Shown here: piece after piece, positions 1 through 8,423 of the stretch
How positions within the stretch are numbered: position 1 is the stretch's first letter
Layout of the letters: every line of letters starts with the position of its first letter
DNA from: Synechococcales cyanobacterium 340R_concoct_173_sub
GTDB taxonomy: Bacteria; Cyanobacteriota; Cyanobacteriia; Leptolyngbyales; Leptolyngbyaceae
Assembly (NCBI GenBank): GCA_025354065.1
Contig: JANXNM010000308.1
Location: 1 to 17,010, forward strand
Length of the DNA stretch: 17,010 bases
Direction of reading: 5' to 3'
Notes under the pieces: model-generated
What the model saw: only the letters and a program-made list of their open reading frames with translations
What the model was told of the DNA's origin: nothing
The model's database searches: none
Translations under genes and position numbers: made by a program

Positions 1-7
1 TCGATCG

Positions 8-583
8 ATGAACACCATCCTTGTCCAACTCAATCCTGATATTCAATTAACCGATCGGCAATTTCAAAAGCTTTGCCAAAACAATCGCAACCTCAATTTT
101 GAACGTAGTGCTCAAGGAGATCTAATTATTATGTCCCCTACTGGAGGCAGTACCGGCAACCGTAATGGTCGTCTTAATCAACAACTTTTTAACTGGAGCG
201 ATCGCGATCGCTCGGGAATTGCCTTTGATTCATCAACAGGATTCAAATTACCCAATGGAGCCGATCGGTCTCCTGATGCTGCATGGATTACAAACGATCG
301 GTGGAATACCTTAACTATAGATGAGCAAAATAGATTTATTCCGCTTTGTCCTGATTTCGTAGTGGAATTGATGTCGCCCAGTGATACGCGATCGGTATTG
401 CAATCTAAAATGCAAGAATATCAGGAAAATGGTGTGAGATTGGGAATTTTGATCGATCGCACAATCAAACAAGTCGAGATCTATCGAATTGGAAAAACAA
501 TAGAAACGATCGATCGGCCTGAAATAATTTCCGGTGAAGACGTTCTACCAGGATTTGAATTGCAAATGAGTTTAATTTGGTAA
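8..583 (+). CDS. Uma2 family (DUF820) nuclease-fold protein
   Basis: This 191-residue protein has the full layout of the Uma2/DUF820 family, which is greatly expanded in cyanobacteria and has a PD-(D/E)xK restriction-endonuclease-like fold. Visible family segments are an N-terminal helix region with DIQLTDRQF, the strand IIMSPTGG (about 40-47), SSTGFKLPNGADRSPDAAW (75-93), PDFVVELMSPSDT (115-127), KMQEYQENGVRLGILID (134-150) and a C-terminal GEDVLPGF. The likely metal/catalytic residues are D90, E120 and K134, so the fold appears intact. The native substrate and cellular role of this family are not established; it is often annotated as a putative endonuclease. The start ATG lies 7 bases from the window edge and no in-frame stop is visible upstream, so a slightly longer N-terminus cannot be excluded. 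It converges on hemA with a 67-base gap. Family assignment is firm; function is not. Confidence 0.9.
   Translation: MNTILVQLNPDIQLTDRQFQKLCQNNRNLNFERSAQGDLIIMSPTGGSTGNRNGRLNQQLFNWSDRDRSGIAFDSSTGFKLPNGADRSPDAAWITNDRWNTLTIDEQNRFIPLCPDFVVELMSPSDTRSVLQSKMQEYQENGVRLGILIDRTIKQVEIYRIGKTIETIDRPEIISGEDVLPGFELQMSLIW
198..211. repeat. two overlapping HIP1 octamers
   Basis: GCGATCGCGATCGC contains two overlapping copies of the cyanobacterial HIP1 palindrome GCGATCGC, read in frame as Ser-Asp-Arg-Asp-Arg within the Uma2 gene. Single HIP1 octamers also occur near 2825, 3101, 4001, 5248 and 7006, and the core CGATCG is scattered through almost every gene. This supports a cyanobacterial origin. Confidence 0.85.
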
Positions 584-650
584 ATGCAGATAAATGCTTG
601 GTTCATTCACAATCAAAGCCTCGATCGTCAACAAACCAAACATCTTCACT

Positions 651-1943
651 TTAAGCGCTAGCCTTAACTGAACTATCGTCAAGATTGAACAGAACCGTTA
701 AAGTATCCATCGCTTGACGGCGTGCTTCAATATCTTTTTGAGTTCGTAATTGCACCATCGGTTCATGCAAAATCTTATTCACAATTCCACGGGTCAACGC
801 TTCCACAACTTCTTTATGTTTGTCCCCAAAGTCAGTCCCCAAGCGAGACAATGCTTTTTCTAGTTCCTGAGTCCGAATCGCTTCGACCTTATTGCGCAAA
901 TTACTAATAGTTTCCACCGCGTCGAGCGATCGTAACCAATTGTCAAATGATTCGACTTCCTGATCCAGCAATACTTCCGCTTCCATGGCTATTTGGCGAC
1001 GGCTTTCTTGATTTTGGGCAACCACTGCTTTTAGATCATCCACATTGTAAGCTTTGACATTAGAAAGTTCTTTTACATCTGAATCGACATTCCGAGGAAC
1101 AGCAATATCGATAATAGAGACTGGCCGATCGGGATCTAGAATGCTTTCGAGTTTGGCCCGATCGAGAATAGGTTCCGTCGCAGAGGTGCTAGTGAACACA
1201 ATGTCAGCTTCGGCTAACTGCGCCATCATTTGATCCATTAAGCCTAGTTTTAGATTGGCTTCCGGGAAATCTTTCGACAGTTCTTCGGCGCGCTTCATAG
1301 TACGATTGAGCACCGTTATATCCGTGGCGCGTTTGGAGACTAAATGCTTGACCACAAGGCGCGACATTTTACCCGCACCCAGAATCAAAATTTTATAGGG
1401 AGCCAAATCTCCAATTTTCATTTGAGCCAACTCCACCGCCGCCGAACTAATCGAAACCGCACCCGTTCCAATACTCGTTTCCGTGCGCACCCGTTTTCCA
1501 GCAACCAGCGCTTGCTTGAGGAGTTGATTTAGAATCCGTCCTACGCTGTTACATTGCTGGCCGGATTGATGACATTGCTTAACCTGCGCCAAAATCTGGC
1601 CTTCCCCCAACACCAAACTATCCAACCCCGATGCGACGCGCAAAAGGTGCATGATGGCATCTTGGTGCAATAACGTAAATAAATAAGGCCGTAACCGATC
1701 GATCGGCAATTTACTATAGGCCGACAAGAACTGCATGATTTCGCGAACGCCAGATTCAACGTCTTGTAAAACAATATAAATTTCAAGACGGTTGCAGGTA
1801 CTGAGGACGGCCACCTCAATAATACTGGGACAGGCTCGGATCTGGGCGATTGCGCCTTCATATTCAGGCTCTGGAATACTAAGTTTTTCCCGTACTTCGA
1901 CAGGTGCTGTTTTATGAGTCAGTCCAACAACCGCAATATTCAT
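651..1943 (-). CDS. hemA: Glutamyl-tRNA reductase
   Basis: HemA reduces glutamyl-tRNA(Glu) with NADPH to glutamate-1-semialdehyde, the first committed step of 5-aminolevulinate, haem, chlorophyll, bilin and corrin synthesis by the C5 pathway in the cytosol. The 430 residues match the usual family length. The N-terminal catalytic domain carries the nucleophile Cys50 in STCNRLEIY (48-56), followed by the highly conserved [17 protein letters not shown] (106-122). The NADPH-binding Rossmann domain begins with LILGAGKMS (186-194) and contains VLNRT and DIAVPRN. The C-terminal dimerisation domain is helical (about 320-420). No key residue appears missing. It lies 196 bases downstream of glpX on the same strand, far enough for its own promoter; an ATTCTA on the plus strand (2038-2043) reads as the -10-like TAGAAT on the coding strand, with no good -35. 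The ribosome binding site is weak (GAAAG). Confidence 0.97.
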   Translation of the reverse strand: MNIAVVGLTHKTAPVEVREKLSIPEPEYEGAIAQIRACPSIIEVAVLSTCNRLEIYIVLQDVESGVREIMQFLSAYSKLPIDRLRPYLFTLLHQDAIMHLLRVASGLDSLVLGEGQILAQVKQCHQSGQQCNSVGRILNQLLKQALVAGKRVRTETSIGTGAVSISSAAVELAQMKIGDLAPYKILILGAGKMSRLVVKHLVSKRATDITVLNRTMKRAEELSKDFPEANLKLGLMDQMMAQLAEADIVFTSTSATEPILDRAKLESILDPDRPVSIIDIAVPRNVDSDVKELSNVKAYNVDDLKAVVAQNQESRRQIAMEAEVLLDQEVESFDNWLRSLDAVETISNLRNKVEAIRTQELEKALSRLGTDFGDKHKEVVEALTRGIVNKILHEPMVQLRTQKDIEARRQAMDTLTVLFNLDDSSVKASA

Positions 1944-2139
1944 ACTTTCAAATGGTGGATATTTATGTCACAGATTTCGAGAAAAAAATGGTGACGGAAC
2001 CATTGCAAGCATTGCCCGTTTTCCACCACCACTTTCTATTCTAACGCTACAGGAATCGTGAATAATCACAACTCTTATGAGGCATTTATTAATCATTACG
2101 ATCGATTCGTAACAGCTAGTATCATGATTTGCTTAGAGA

Positions 2140-3156
2140 CTAGTTGACCAATTGAATGGTTTTACCCGGTTCCCACATGTGAATCGTATCAACGAATCGT
2201 GCAGTTTTAGATTCGCTGGAGACCACGAGTGTCTGAGTCCGTGCGCCGCCAGGGAAGTAGCGAACGCCTTGGAGCCAGTTACAGGAGGTAATCCCAGTTC
2301 CGACAAACATCACTTTGTCGCCGGAGGCCAATTCGTCTGCGGTGTAAATTTTGTCAGGATCGGTAATGCCCATGCTGAGCATCCGAGCAATGTTGGCTTC
2401 CTTGCTTTCGCCAATCAAGCCAGTTTTCACAATTGCAGGGTCATAGATTAACTGACCTTGGAAGTGAGCGCCCATGCATTTCAACGCAGCCGCACTAATC
2501 ACGCCTTCGGGTGCAGCACCAATTCCCATGAGGGCATGGATTCCAGAATCAGAGAAGCCACAGTTAATCGCCGCGCCGACATCACCATCGCCGATCAATT
2601 GAACCCGAGCGCCCGCCGTCCGAATTTCTTTGATCAAGTCATTGTGGCGTTCGCGCTTCATAACGATGACAGTGAGGTCATTGATAGGAATATCGAGGCA
2701 CTGGGACAAGATTTGAAGGTTTTCAGTCGCAGATTTGCTGATGTCTACCTTGCCTTTAGCGGCTTGAGGTGCGGCCAATTTCTTCATGTAGAAGTCAGGC
2801 GCGGCGAACAATCCACCTTTTTCAGCGATCGCCAAGACAGCAATGGCACCCGCTTGACTATAGGCACACAGGTTGGTTCCTTCACAAGGATCGACAGCAA
2901 TATCGATCTCTGGACCTGTGCCATCTTTGTGGCCGAGACCGACTTCTTCACCGATGAACAGCATGGGCGCGTCATCCCGCTCACCTTCACCGATGACAAT
3001 CCGACCGCGCATGGCGACTTTGTTCATCCGTTCCCGCATAGCTTCCACAGCGGCTTCGTCGGCACCGTCTTTGTCACCCTTTCCGGTTAAACGGGAGGAT
3101 GCGATCGCGGCGGCTTCCACAACTTCAATAATCTCTAAACCAAGCTTGCTTTCCAT
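2140..3156 (-). CDS. glpX: Class II fructose-1,6-/sedoheptulose-1,7-bisphosphatase
   Basis: This is a GlpX-type phosphatase which in cyanobacteria hydrolyses both fructose-1,6- and sedoheptulose-1,7-bisphosphate in the Calvin cycle and gluconeogenesis, in the cytosol. Counting from the chosen ATG it has 338 residues. Metal and substrate motifs are intact: [12 protein letters not shown] (55-66), DPCEGTNL (89-96), GDGDVGAAI (189-197) and GIGAAPEGV (211-219, with the conserved Glu). I chose the ATG at 3154-3156 because [11 protein letters not shown] matches the family N-terminus; an in-frame GTG two codons earlier (3160-3162) is possible. The Shine-Dalgarno GAGGA sits 10 bases before the ATG and 4 before the GTG, so spacing does not decide. 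The loop between GEEVG and EIDIAVDP is short compared with homologues I recall from Synechocystis and Nostoc, which carry a cysteine there. hemA follows on the same strand. Confidence 0.96.
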   Translation of the reverse strand: MESKLGLEIIEVVEAAAIASSRLTGKGDKDGADEAAVEAMRERMNKVAMRGRIVIGEGERDDAPMLFIGEEVGLGHKDGTGPEIDIAVDPCEGTNLCAYSQAGAIAVLAIAEKGGLFAAPDFYMKKLAAPQAAKGKVDISKSATENLQILSQCLDIPINDLTVIVMKRERHNDLIKEIRTAGARVQLIGDGDVGAAINCGFSDSGIHALMGIGAAPEGVISAAALKCMGAHFQGQLIYDPAIVKTGLIGESKEANIARMLSMGITDPDKIYTADELASGDKVMFVGTGITSCNWLQGVRYFPGGARTQTLVVSSESKTARFVDTIHMWEPGKTIQLVN

Positions 3157-3162
3157 ATCCAC

Positions 3163-3475
3163 TGCGTCCTCAAGAATACTGATGTTCAGCGCAAAAGGAT
3201 TGCGACTTCAGTTACATAGTCTACCAAGAGGCGGACCGATCGCCAGAGTCTGAGAGACTGAGTTCAGTGTTAAGTTTTGTAGTCTTGTTTTAGAGGGATG
3301 GTCGGTGATTTTTGTTCTGTTGGATCCAGGGTCTGTAATGTGATCGTCTTCAACCGAGTGTCGGGCATGAGTAAACGTTTCCTTGGTCTTATTTCTGGTG
3401 TGGCGCTATTGTCGGCAGATTGACTAATCGAGAAGTAAAAATTTCACTAATAACCGAGACAACGCAGACATCACA
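3163..3475. other. Divergent spacer between glpX and cobD
   Basis: This 313-base spacer must hold the promoters of glpX (leftward) and cobD (rightward). I see a short inverted repeat AGTCT-GAG-AGACT (3247-3259), too short to be called an operator with confidence, and the small ORF at 3367. No B12-riboswitch core such as the conserved GCCACTG box is visible before cobD, and no convincing paired -35/-10 elements are present on either strand. Confidence 0.5.
3367..3423 (+). CDS. Tiny signal-peptide-like ORF, possibly a gene remnant
   Basis: An ATG opens an 18-codon frame encoding MSKRFLGLISGVALLSAD followed by TGA. It looks like the start of an exported protein: positive n-region (K3, R4), hydrophobic core (L6-L15) and a small-residue Ser-Ala end, but it stops where a mature protein would begin. 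There is no Shine-Dalgarno sequence (upstream is GTGTCGGGC). It could be a remnant of a lost exported-protein gene, a true micropeptide, or chance. I do not recognise a parent gene. It ends 52 bases before cobD. Confidence 0.2.
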   Translation: MSKRFLGLISGVALLSAD

Positions 3476-4429
3476 ATGATTATTTCTTTACTATTTGCAG
3501 CACTACTTGACTTTTTAATTGGCGATCCTTGGTCTTGGCTACATCCAGTTCAGGTGATGGGCTGGGTCATTTCAATTTGTAGTAGATTTACACTTAGATT
3601 TATTCAAAATCCAATTCTTCAAAAGATTATAGGAATTAGCTTAACACTATTACTTTTATTGAGCAGTAGTGGCATTGTATGGGCAATAATTAGTAGTTCA
3701 AAATTCATTCATCCTTGGATTACGATCGGCACTGAATCGATTATTCTGGCCAGTTGTTTTGCCGGAAAAAGTCTTCGAGATGCGGCAGAAGATGTATTGG
3801 CACCGCTTAGAGATGACGACATACAACAAGCCCGATCGCGTCTTTCTCGGTATGTAGGCCGCGACACTAAAAATCTAAATGAATCCGAGATTCTGCGTGC
3901 TGTACTTGAAACGGTTGCAGAGAATGGTGTCGATGGCGTAATGGCACCTTTATTTTGGGCGATCGTTGGACTTGTCATTCCCATTGGTCCCGCACCCTTT
4001 GCGATCGCCTATAAAGCAGTCAGTACACTTGATTCAATGGTGGGTTATATTGCACCGCCTTACACCCATTTGGGATGGTGTAGTGCAAAACTAGATGATC
4101 TATTGACCTATATTCCCTGTCGATTGATGGTGATGACGTTGGGTATTATTTCAGGACATCCGATCGCGCTTTGGAATCAATGTCGCCGAGACGGTGCCCA
4201 AGATCCTAGCCCCAACTCGGGCTGGAGTGAATGCGCCTATGCGGTGACATTGGGTGTGCAATTGGGTGGATTGAATACCTATCGTGGTGTGAAAAAAATC
4301 AAACCAATCTTAGGCATTCCTAATCAATCGATTACCCCAGACGTGATTCGATCGGCTTTGAATTTAAACCGATGGTGTTTTTTAAGTTGGATATTGATTG
4401 CGATCGGTCTTATTGGGTTACATGTATAA
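3476..4429 (+). CDS. cobD: Adenosylcobinamide-phosphate synthase (CobD/CbiB)
   Basis: This integral membrane enzyme attaches the aminopropanol-type side chain to adenosylcobyric acid, a late step of cobamide (pseudo-B12 in most cyanobacteria) synthesis. The 317 residues are the normal length. Conserved motifs in order are the N-terminal membrane segment ending in GDPWSWLHPVQVMG (about 16-29), a second strongly hydrophobic segment (about 50-70), RAVLETVAENGVDGVMAPL (central, about 140-158), YKAVSTLDSMVGY, and DPSPNSGW in the C-terminal third. A last hydrophobic segment closes the protein (about 298-314). The start ATG is directly followed by the expected hydrophobic N-terminus. No other cobalamin gene is in the window, as is common in cyanobacteria where these genes are dispersed. 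No riboswitch was found upstream. cobD is the Pseudomonas-style name; cbiB is the Salmonella synonym. Confidence 0.95.
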   Translation: MIISLLFAALLDFLIGDPWSWLHPVQVMGWVISICSRFTLRFIQNPILQKIIGISLTLLLLLSSSGIVWAIISSSKFIHPWITIGTESIILASCFAGKSLRDAAEDVLAPLRDDDIQQARSRLSRYVGRDTKNLNESEILRAVLETVAENGVDGVMAPLFWAIVGLVIPIGPAPFAIAYKAVSTLDSMVGYIAPPYTHLGWCSAKLDDLLTYIPCRLMVMTLGIISGHPIALWNQCRRDGAQDPSPNSGWSECAYAVTLGVQLGGLNTYRGVKKIKPILGIPNQSITPDVIRSALNLNRWCFLSWILIAIGLIGLHV

Positions 4430-4750
4430 GCAATCACGTCAGATCTTCTGTGTTTTGGACTTCGCGGGCAACAAATCAATAACGAAGATTGGAAATTGTG
4501 CAATATCATATGGACTCTAATGTTGTTGTATGGCTCATTTATTTTTGAACTTCAGTGGTTCTGAAAAGAGATTGTAAATCGATAGAAATTATAAAGTTCC
4601 TAAATCTTACGTTCAATCTAATACACCAAAATATTGAAATAAATCGAACTTCTCCACGATCGTGCCCCCAACGAACAACTCTGCGACTGGGTATAGGAAA
4701 AACTCAAGCTGTATATATTCAGAATAAAGATCGTTCAACATAGACAACCG
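4430..4750. other. Convergent spacer between cobD and the response regulator
   Basis: This 321-base AT-rich stretch separates two convergent genes. I see no convincing terminator; the only dyad noted is a weak CTTCG...CGAAG with an 18-base loop just after cobD. Open frames here lack a ribosome binding site and any recognisable protein character. I find no RNA gene. Confidence 0.5.
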
Positions 4751-5935
4751 TTAAACGAGGTGAGCTTGGGATGACTCATTCAACAATCGGGCGATCGTCG
4801 CTAGAAGTTTGTCGGGTTCTGGCGGCTTTGATAAAAAGTCAGAGGCACCAACTTGTTTCGCCCTCATCCGATCGACCACTTTGTCCCTAGAGGTTAAAAT
4901 GACGATCGGCGTGCGTTGAAACACAGTAGTCTTACGTAGGAAATTGCAAAGCTCATAACCGTTGGTAGTAGGCATTACCAGGTCAAGTAAAATCAAATCT
5001 GGCTTGTGAGCCAAGAGCTTTGCAATGCCTTCCAATGGGTCAGTAATCTCCAGAACGTCATATCCCTTTGGCTCCAGAATGCTTTTTAAAACCCTGATAA
5101 TTAGAGGAGAGTCGTCAATACAGGCAATTAACTTTCGAGGGATTTGGGCTACCGGGGATTGGGTTGGTTCACGAGACGGGGGCAGAGGAACGAGTTGGTC
5201 ACTGACATTACATAGAGTGATTGCCCCTTGGCGAATCAAAGGTAGGAGCGATCGCATAACACTAGGGAGCGGCTTTTTGAGATGAAAAGCAATGTCCCAA
5301 AGAGTCAGCTTCCCGCGCATGAGCCGAGTCAGGGTTTTGTAGGTGCCTTCGTTCACTGTGGTTTGTAGCAATTCCGCATTACGAATGACCGGAGCGAGAT
5401 CCGGGGAAAAGTCTCTAAGGAGTTCTTGCAGGGAACCAAGACCTTGATTACGCCATTGTTCACGGAGCTGGAGAGATTCCTGAACGACTTGCTCGACGGA
5501 CAAAAAAGTCGCTTGTTCGGCCAGTTGCACGCCTGAATTCCAGACAGTATCAATGGTTTGACGTTCGATGAATGTAAAAAAGACTTCTTGAACAATAGTT
5601 TGAACAACGCTTCTAGCTTGGATCGCTGTAATTTTTCCACCCGCCACAGCTTGATGCAGAATGTCCGCTTCCCACATGTCTCCCGTGGCTCGATATTGCG
5701 TTTGCCAACCCGGTTCAAAAAAGTCAGGACAATGGGCACGCATGGCGCGATGCCACCGACGTACAGGATGAGTGCCTCCTGTGGCATAGGCAAGACGGCC
5801 CATGTAAAGAAAAATTCTCCACGGGGTTGACTGTTGATAATCGAGCTTCAGGATAAGTTCGCCTGTTGCTCGTCGCTGCTGTAACGTCATGAGTTTCAGC
5901 GTTAACTGACTCATTACGGTGATATCCGAAGCCAT
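4751..5935 (-). CDS. PatA/PixG-type response regulator (DUF4388 + receiver)
   Basis: This 394-residue protein has the cyanobacterial PatA/PixG/TaxP1 layout: an N-terminal DUF4388 (PATAN) region (about 8-130, with TGELILKL and WRIFLYMGRLAYATGG), a helical middle part with a winged-helix-like segment (about 195-245), a proline-rich linker (about 250-265), and a C-terminal receiver domain. The receiver is intact: acidic pair D274-D275, phosphoacceptor D318 in LILLDLVMP, T348 in VILTS, and K370 in FLSKPPEP. Known relatives act in phototaxis and heterocyst patterning or in type IV pilus signalling, but no CheY-, CheW-, MCP- or CheA-like partner is in this window, so the pathway here is unknown. 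There is no DNA-binding output domain downstream of the receiver. A second Met at residue 8 is an alternative start; neither has a clear ribosome binding site. glyS lies 226 bases upstream on the same strand. Confidence 0.9.
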   Translation of the reverse strand: MASDITVMSQLTLKLMTLQQRRATGELILKLDYQQSTPWRIFLYMGRLAYATGGTHPVRRWHRAMRAHCPDFFEPGWQTQYRATGDMWEADILHQAVAGGKITAIQARSVVQTIVQEVFFTFIERQTIDTVWNSGVQLAEQATFLSVEQVVQESLQLREQWRNQGLGSLQELLRDFSPDLAPVIRNAELLQTTVNEGTYKTLTRLMRGKLTLWDIAFHLKKPLPSVMRSLLPLIRQGAITLCNVSDQLVPLPPSREPTQSPVAQIPRKLIACIDDSPLIIRVLKSILEPKGYDVLEITDPLEGIAKLLAHKPDLILLDLVMPTTNGYELCNFLRKTTVFQRTPIVILTSRDKVVDRMRAKQVGASDFLSKPPEPDKLLATIARLLNESSQAHLV

Positions 5936-6161
5936 CGCTAAAACTGCTTGTTAAGGGAGTGGACCTAGAATGCACAACAAAGTCAAACAGTATGACAATG
6001 CTGAAGATGGTATTAGAAATCCTGATAAATTACAAGGATAAAATGCCAGAATCCTTATGCAATAAATGCAAATATTCAGGCATATCTCGGATTACGATCG
6101 CACCATTGCTTGCTGTCCAGTGGAAATTACGGACTTGTTGTATTAAGTTAGGGCGTTAATT

Positions 6162-8309
6162 CTAGGATTTAACAATTGCGCCAAAATCAGCCAAAACTCG
6201 ACCTTGGTTTCTTAAAATCCCCAATAAATTAAGACGATTTTGCTTAATCTCAGGATTTAGATCCATGACTAATACACTGTCTTCACCATCGAAGAAACTA
6301 GTCAGTCTTGGCGCGATAGCACTTAACGCAGCGATCGATTCGGTATAGTTGCGATTTGGCCGAGTTCCGAGTTGCGACAAGGCATCAAAAAAACTGCGTT
6401 CGGAATCTTTTTCAAACAGCTCTGGTTTTACGTTTGATGTCACATCCAGTTCTGTGGTGCCGATCGTTCCTTTTGCGGCTAGCTTCGAGGCTCGGTTAAT
6501 CACGGCATAGATTGCAGCTAAACGACCATCATTGCGAATCGTTTGTAAGAAAATCGCCCGATCGCGAACATCTAATACATTAGTCAGGGCACGATCGGAA
6601 TATTCCACATCATTTTCACCCAAGACTGCATTCACCAAATCGTAATCAATGGTTTGCTCATCTTTAAGTAAGGTTTGAAGGCGCAAAAGAAAGAAATCTT
6701 TGAGCTGTTGCTTCAGGTTTTCAGGCTTGAGCTTGATAACAGAGGAGTATTTCTCACAGAAAATTGGGACAACCGCATTGACCAAGGCCAATAAATCGAT
6801 CGGTAAATTGGCCGCCCAAGTAATATTGAGAATCGCATTGGCGGCCCGACGCAACGCAAACGGATCCGATGAACCCGTCGGAATCATATTCAGGCTAAAA
6901 ATACTGACCAATGTATCAAGTCGATCGCTCAACCCCACGACTTGTCCAGCCAAAGTTTGTGGCAACTCGTCTCCGGCTCCTTTTGGCAAATAATGTTCCA
7001 TGATGGCGATCGCAACGGCTTCATTTTCACCACTGTGACGCGCATATTTTTCGCCCATCACGCCTTGAAGGTCCGGGAATTCGCCCACCATTTGGGTCAC
7101 GAGATCGGCTTTGGCTAGGAGTGCCGATCGTTCGATTGTCTGAGTTGTGTCACTATCGAGTTTTAATTGCTGAGCGATCAATGTTGTTACAGCCACAATT
7201 CGATTGGCCTTCTGACGCACTGAACCGAGCGATGCTTGGAACATTAAGGTCTCTAATTTGGGCAGAAACCTGTCCAATGGAATGGTCCGATCGGCATCAA
7301 AGAAAAATTTACCATCAGACAATCTAGCCCGAATAACCCGCTCATTTCCACGGGCAATGATGTCCGCCTTGGTGGGATCCCCGTTGGAAATCGTGACGAA
7401 ATACGGCAAAATATCCTTCGATTTAGCAGTCTGGCGTACGGGAAAATAACGCTGATGGCTTTCCATTTCCGTCACTGCAACTTCCGATGGCAATTCCAAA
7501 AAACTAGAATCAAACTGACCAATTACCGCCGACGGAAATTCCACTAAGTTCACAACTTCTTCTAGCAAATCGGGATCGATCGTCGTCACACCGCCCACAC
7601 TGGCACCTGCTGCTGTTGCCTCTCGCACAATCACCTCCCGACGACGATCGGGATCCACTTCCACAAAAGCACTGCGAAGGGTCTCCGCATAAGACTCGGC
7701 AGTTGAAATCGAGATCCATTTCGGATGCAAGACCCGATGACCTGCTGAAATCCGATCGCTTTTGTAGCTGGCTTCTGCGCCATTGCTCAAGGTAACAGGC
7801 AACACCTCAGCATCCAACATCGCCACAAGCCACTGCAATGGTCTAGAAAACTTAACATCGCCGTCCCCCCATCGCATCAACCGCTTTCCCTCAAGACCCA
7901 TCACCCAAGTCGGAATCAGCTCCGTCAACAGGTCCGACACGGAACGACCTGCTAACTGCTTAGTGATGAAAATAAAATCCCCTTTTTCAGTCGATCGCAC
8001 CTGAAAATCTGCAACCGACACGCCTTGTTTTTGAGCAAATCCTTGGGCGGCTTTAGTGGGTTCTCCATCTTTAAACGCAGCCTGAACGCTTGGTCCCTTA
8101 ACCTCTTCGGTTTGGTCGGCCTGTTGCAAAGGCAGCCCCGTGACCAATACGGCTAACCGACGCGGAGTTCCATAGAATTTAAAACGAGTAGGATTAATCT
8201 GAAGATCAGCAAAACTCTTTGGAATCTTACGTCCCCATTGTTTCAACGCATCCGCCACAAACGACGCAGGGAGGTCTTCAGTTCCAACTTCCAACAAAAA
8301 AGACGCCAT
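6162..8309 (-). CDS. glyS: Glycine--tRNA ligase beta subunit
   Basis: GlyS is the beta chain of the bacterial (alphabeta)2 glycyl-tRNA synthetase, which charges tRNA(Gly) in the cytosol; the alpha chain GlyQ is encoded elsewhere. The 715 residues fit the family. The N-terminus reads MASFLLEVGTEDLPASF, the classic start, so I placed the start at the ATG of 8307-8309; the open frame runs on upstream for 26 codons but that Arg-rich extension has no family resemblance. Further motifs are EMESHQRYFPV, YARHSGENEAVAIAIMEHY, GLSDRLDTLVSIFSLNMIPT and GSSDPFALRRAANAIL (HD-like/central domains), and a C-terminal DALR-type anticodon-binding region ending in NLLGILRNQGRVLADF. All look intact. The FHA gene is 108 bases upstream on the same strand, so transcription from it is possible. 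Confidence 0.97.
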   Translation of the reverse strand: MASFLLEVGTEDLPASFVADALKQWGRKIPKSFADLQINPTRFKFYGTPRRLAVLVTGLPLQQADQTEEVKGPSVQAAFKDGEPTKAAQGFAQKQGVSVADFQVRSTEKGDFIFITKQLAGRSVSDLLTELIPTWVMGLEGKRLMRWGDGDVKFSRPLQWLVAMLDAEVLPVTLSNGAEASYKSDRISAGHRVLHPKWISISTAESYAETLRSAFVEVDPDRRREVIVREATAAGASVGGVTTIDPDLLEEVVNLVEFPSAVIGQFDSSFLELPSEVAVTEMESHQRYFPVRQTAKSKDILPYFVTISNGDPTKADIIARGNERVIRARLSDGKFFFDADRTIPLDRFLPKLETLMFQASLGSVRQKANRIVAVTTLIAQQLKLDSDTTQTIERSALLAKADLVTQMVGEFPDLQGVMGEKYARHSGENEAVAIAIMEHYLPKGAGDELPQTLAGQVVGLSDRLDTLVSIFSLNMIPTGSSDPFALRRAANAILNITWAANLPIDLLALVNAVVPIFCEKYSSVIKLKPENLKQQLKDFFLLRLQTLLKDEQTIDYDLVNAVLGENDVEYSDRALTNVLDVRDRAIFLQTIRNDGRLAAIYAVINRASKLAAKGTIGTTELDVTSNVKPELFEKDSERSFFDALSQLGTRPNRNYTESIAALSAIAPRLTSFFDGEDSVLVMDLNPEIKQNRLNLLGILRNQGRVLADFGAIVKS

Positions 8310-8369
8310 AGTCCCAAATCGCCCGCAACGGCAGAAAATAACTGGACTAGTGTACCTCGTTCTTAATAC

Positions 8370-8423
8370 TGGTGAGCGTTTAGCCATTAAAAATGGTGAG
8401 AGATTTAGCCTAAATCTTTAGCC
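8370..8423. repeat. Short imperfect tandem repeat upstream of glyS
   Basis: TGGTGAGCGTTTAGCC (8370-8385) recurs as TGGTGAGAGATTTAGCC (8394-8410), with a period of about 24, followed by a partial copy ending in CTTTAGCC (to 8423). It fills the gap between the FHA gene stop and glyS and runs into the FHA stop codon. It could be a local duplication or a protein-binding site in the glyS leader; nothing in the sequence decides. Confidence 0.5.

Noticed and set aside
2458..3090. 210-codon open frame on the plus strand
   Set aside because: It is the complement of the glpX coding region with no family features; an antisense shadow.
3163..3475. Cobalamin riboswitch upstream of cobD
   Set aside because: The conserved B12-box core is absent and no suitable long-range pairing was seen.
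4555..4743. 62-codon frame in the cobD/response-regulator spacer
   Set aside because: No ribosome binding site, AT-driven composition and no protein-like pattern.
6044..6060. AAGGAT/ATCCTT dyad downstream of glyS as a terminator (about 6038-6060)
   Set aside because: Only six base pairs with an 11-base loop and no T-run in the glyS direction.
5959..6159. 66-codon frame between glyS and the response regulator
   Set aside because: GTG start without a ribosome binding site, on the strand opposite to both neighbours, in the presumed promoter region of the regulator.
8310..8387. 26-codon N-terminal extension of glyS (MAKRSPVLRTRYTSP...)
   Set aside because: The family N-terminus MASFLLEVGTEDLP begins at 8309; the extension has no family resemblance and overlaps the tandem repeat region.
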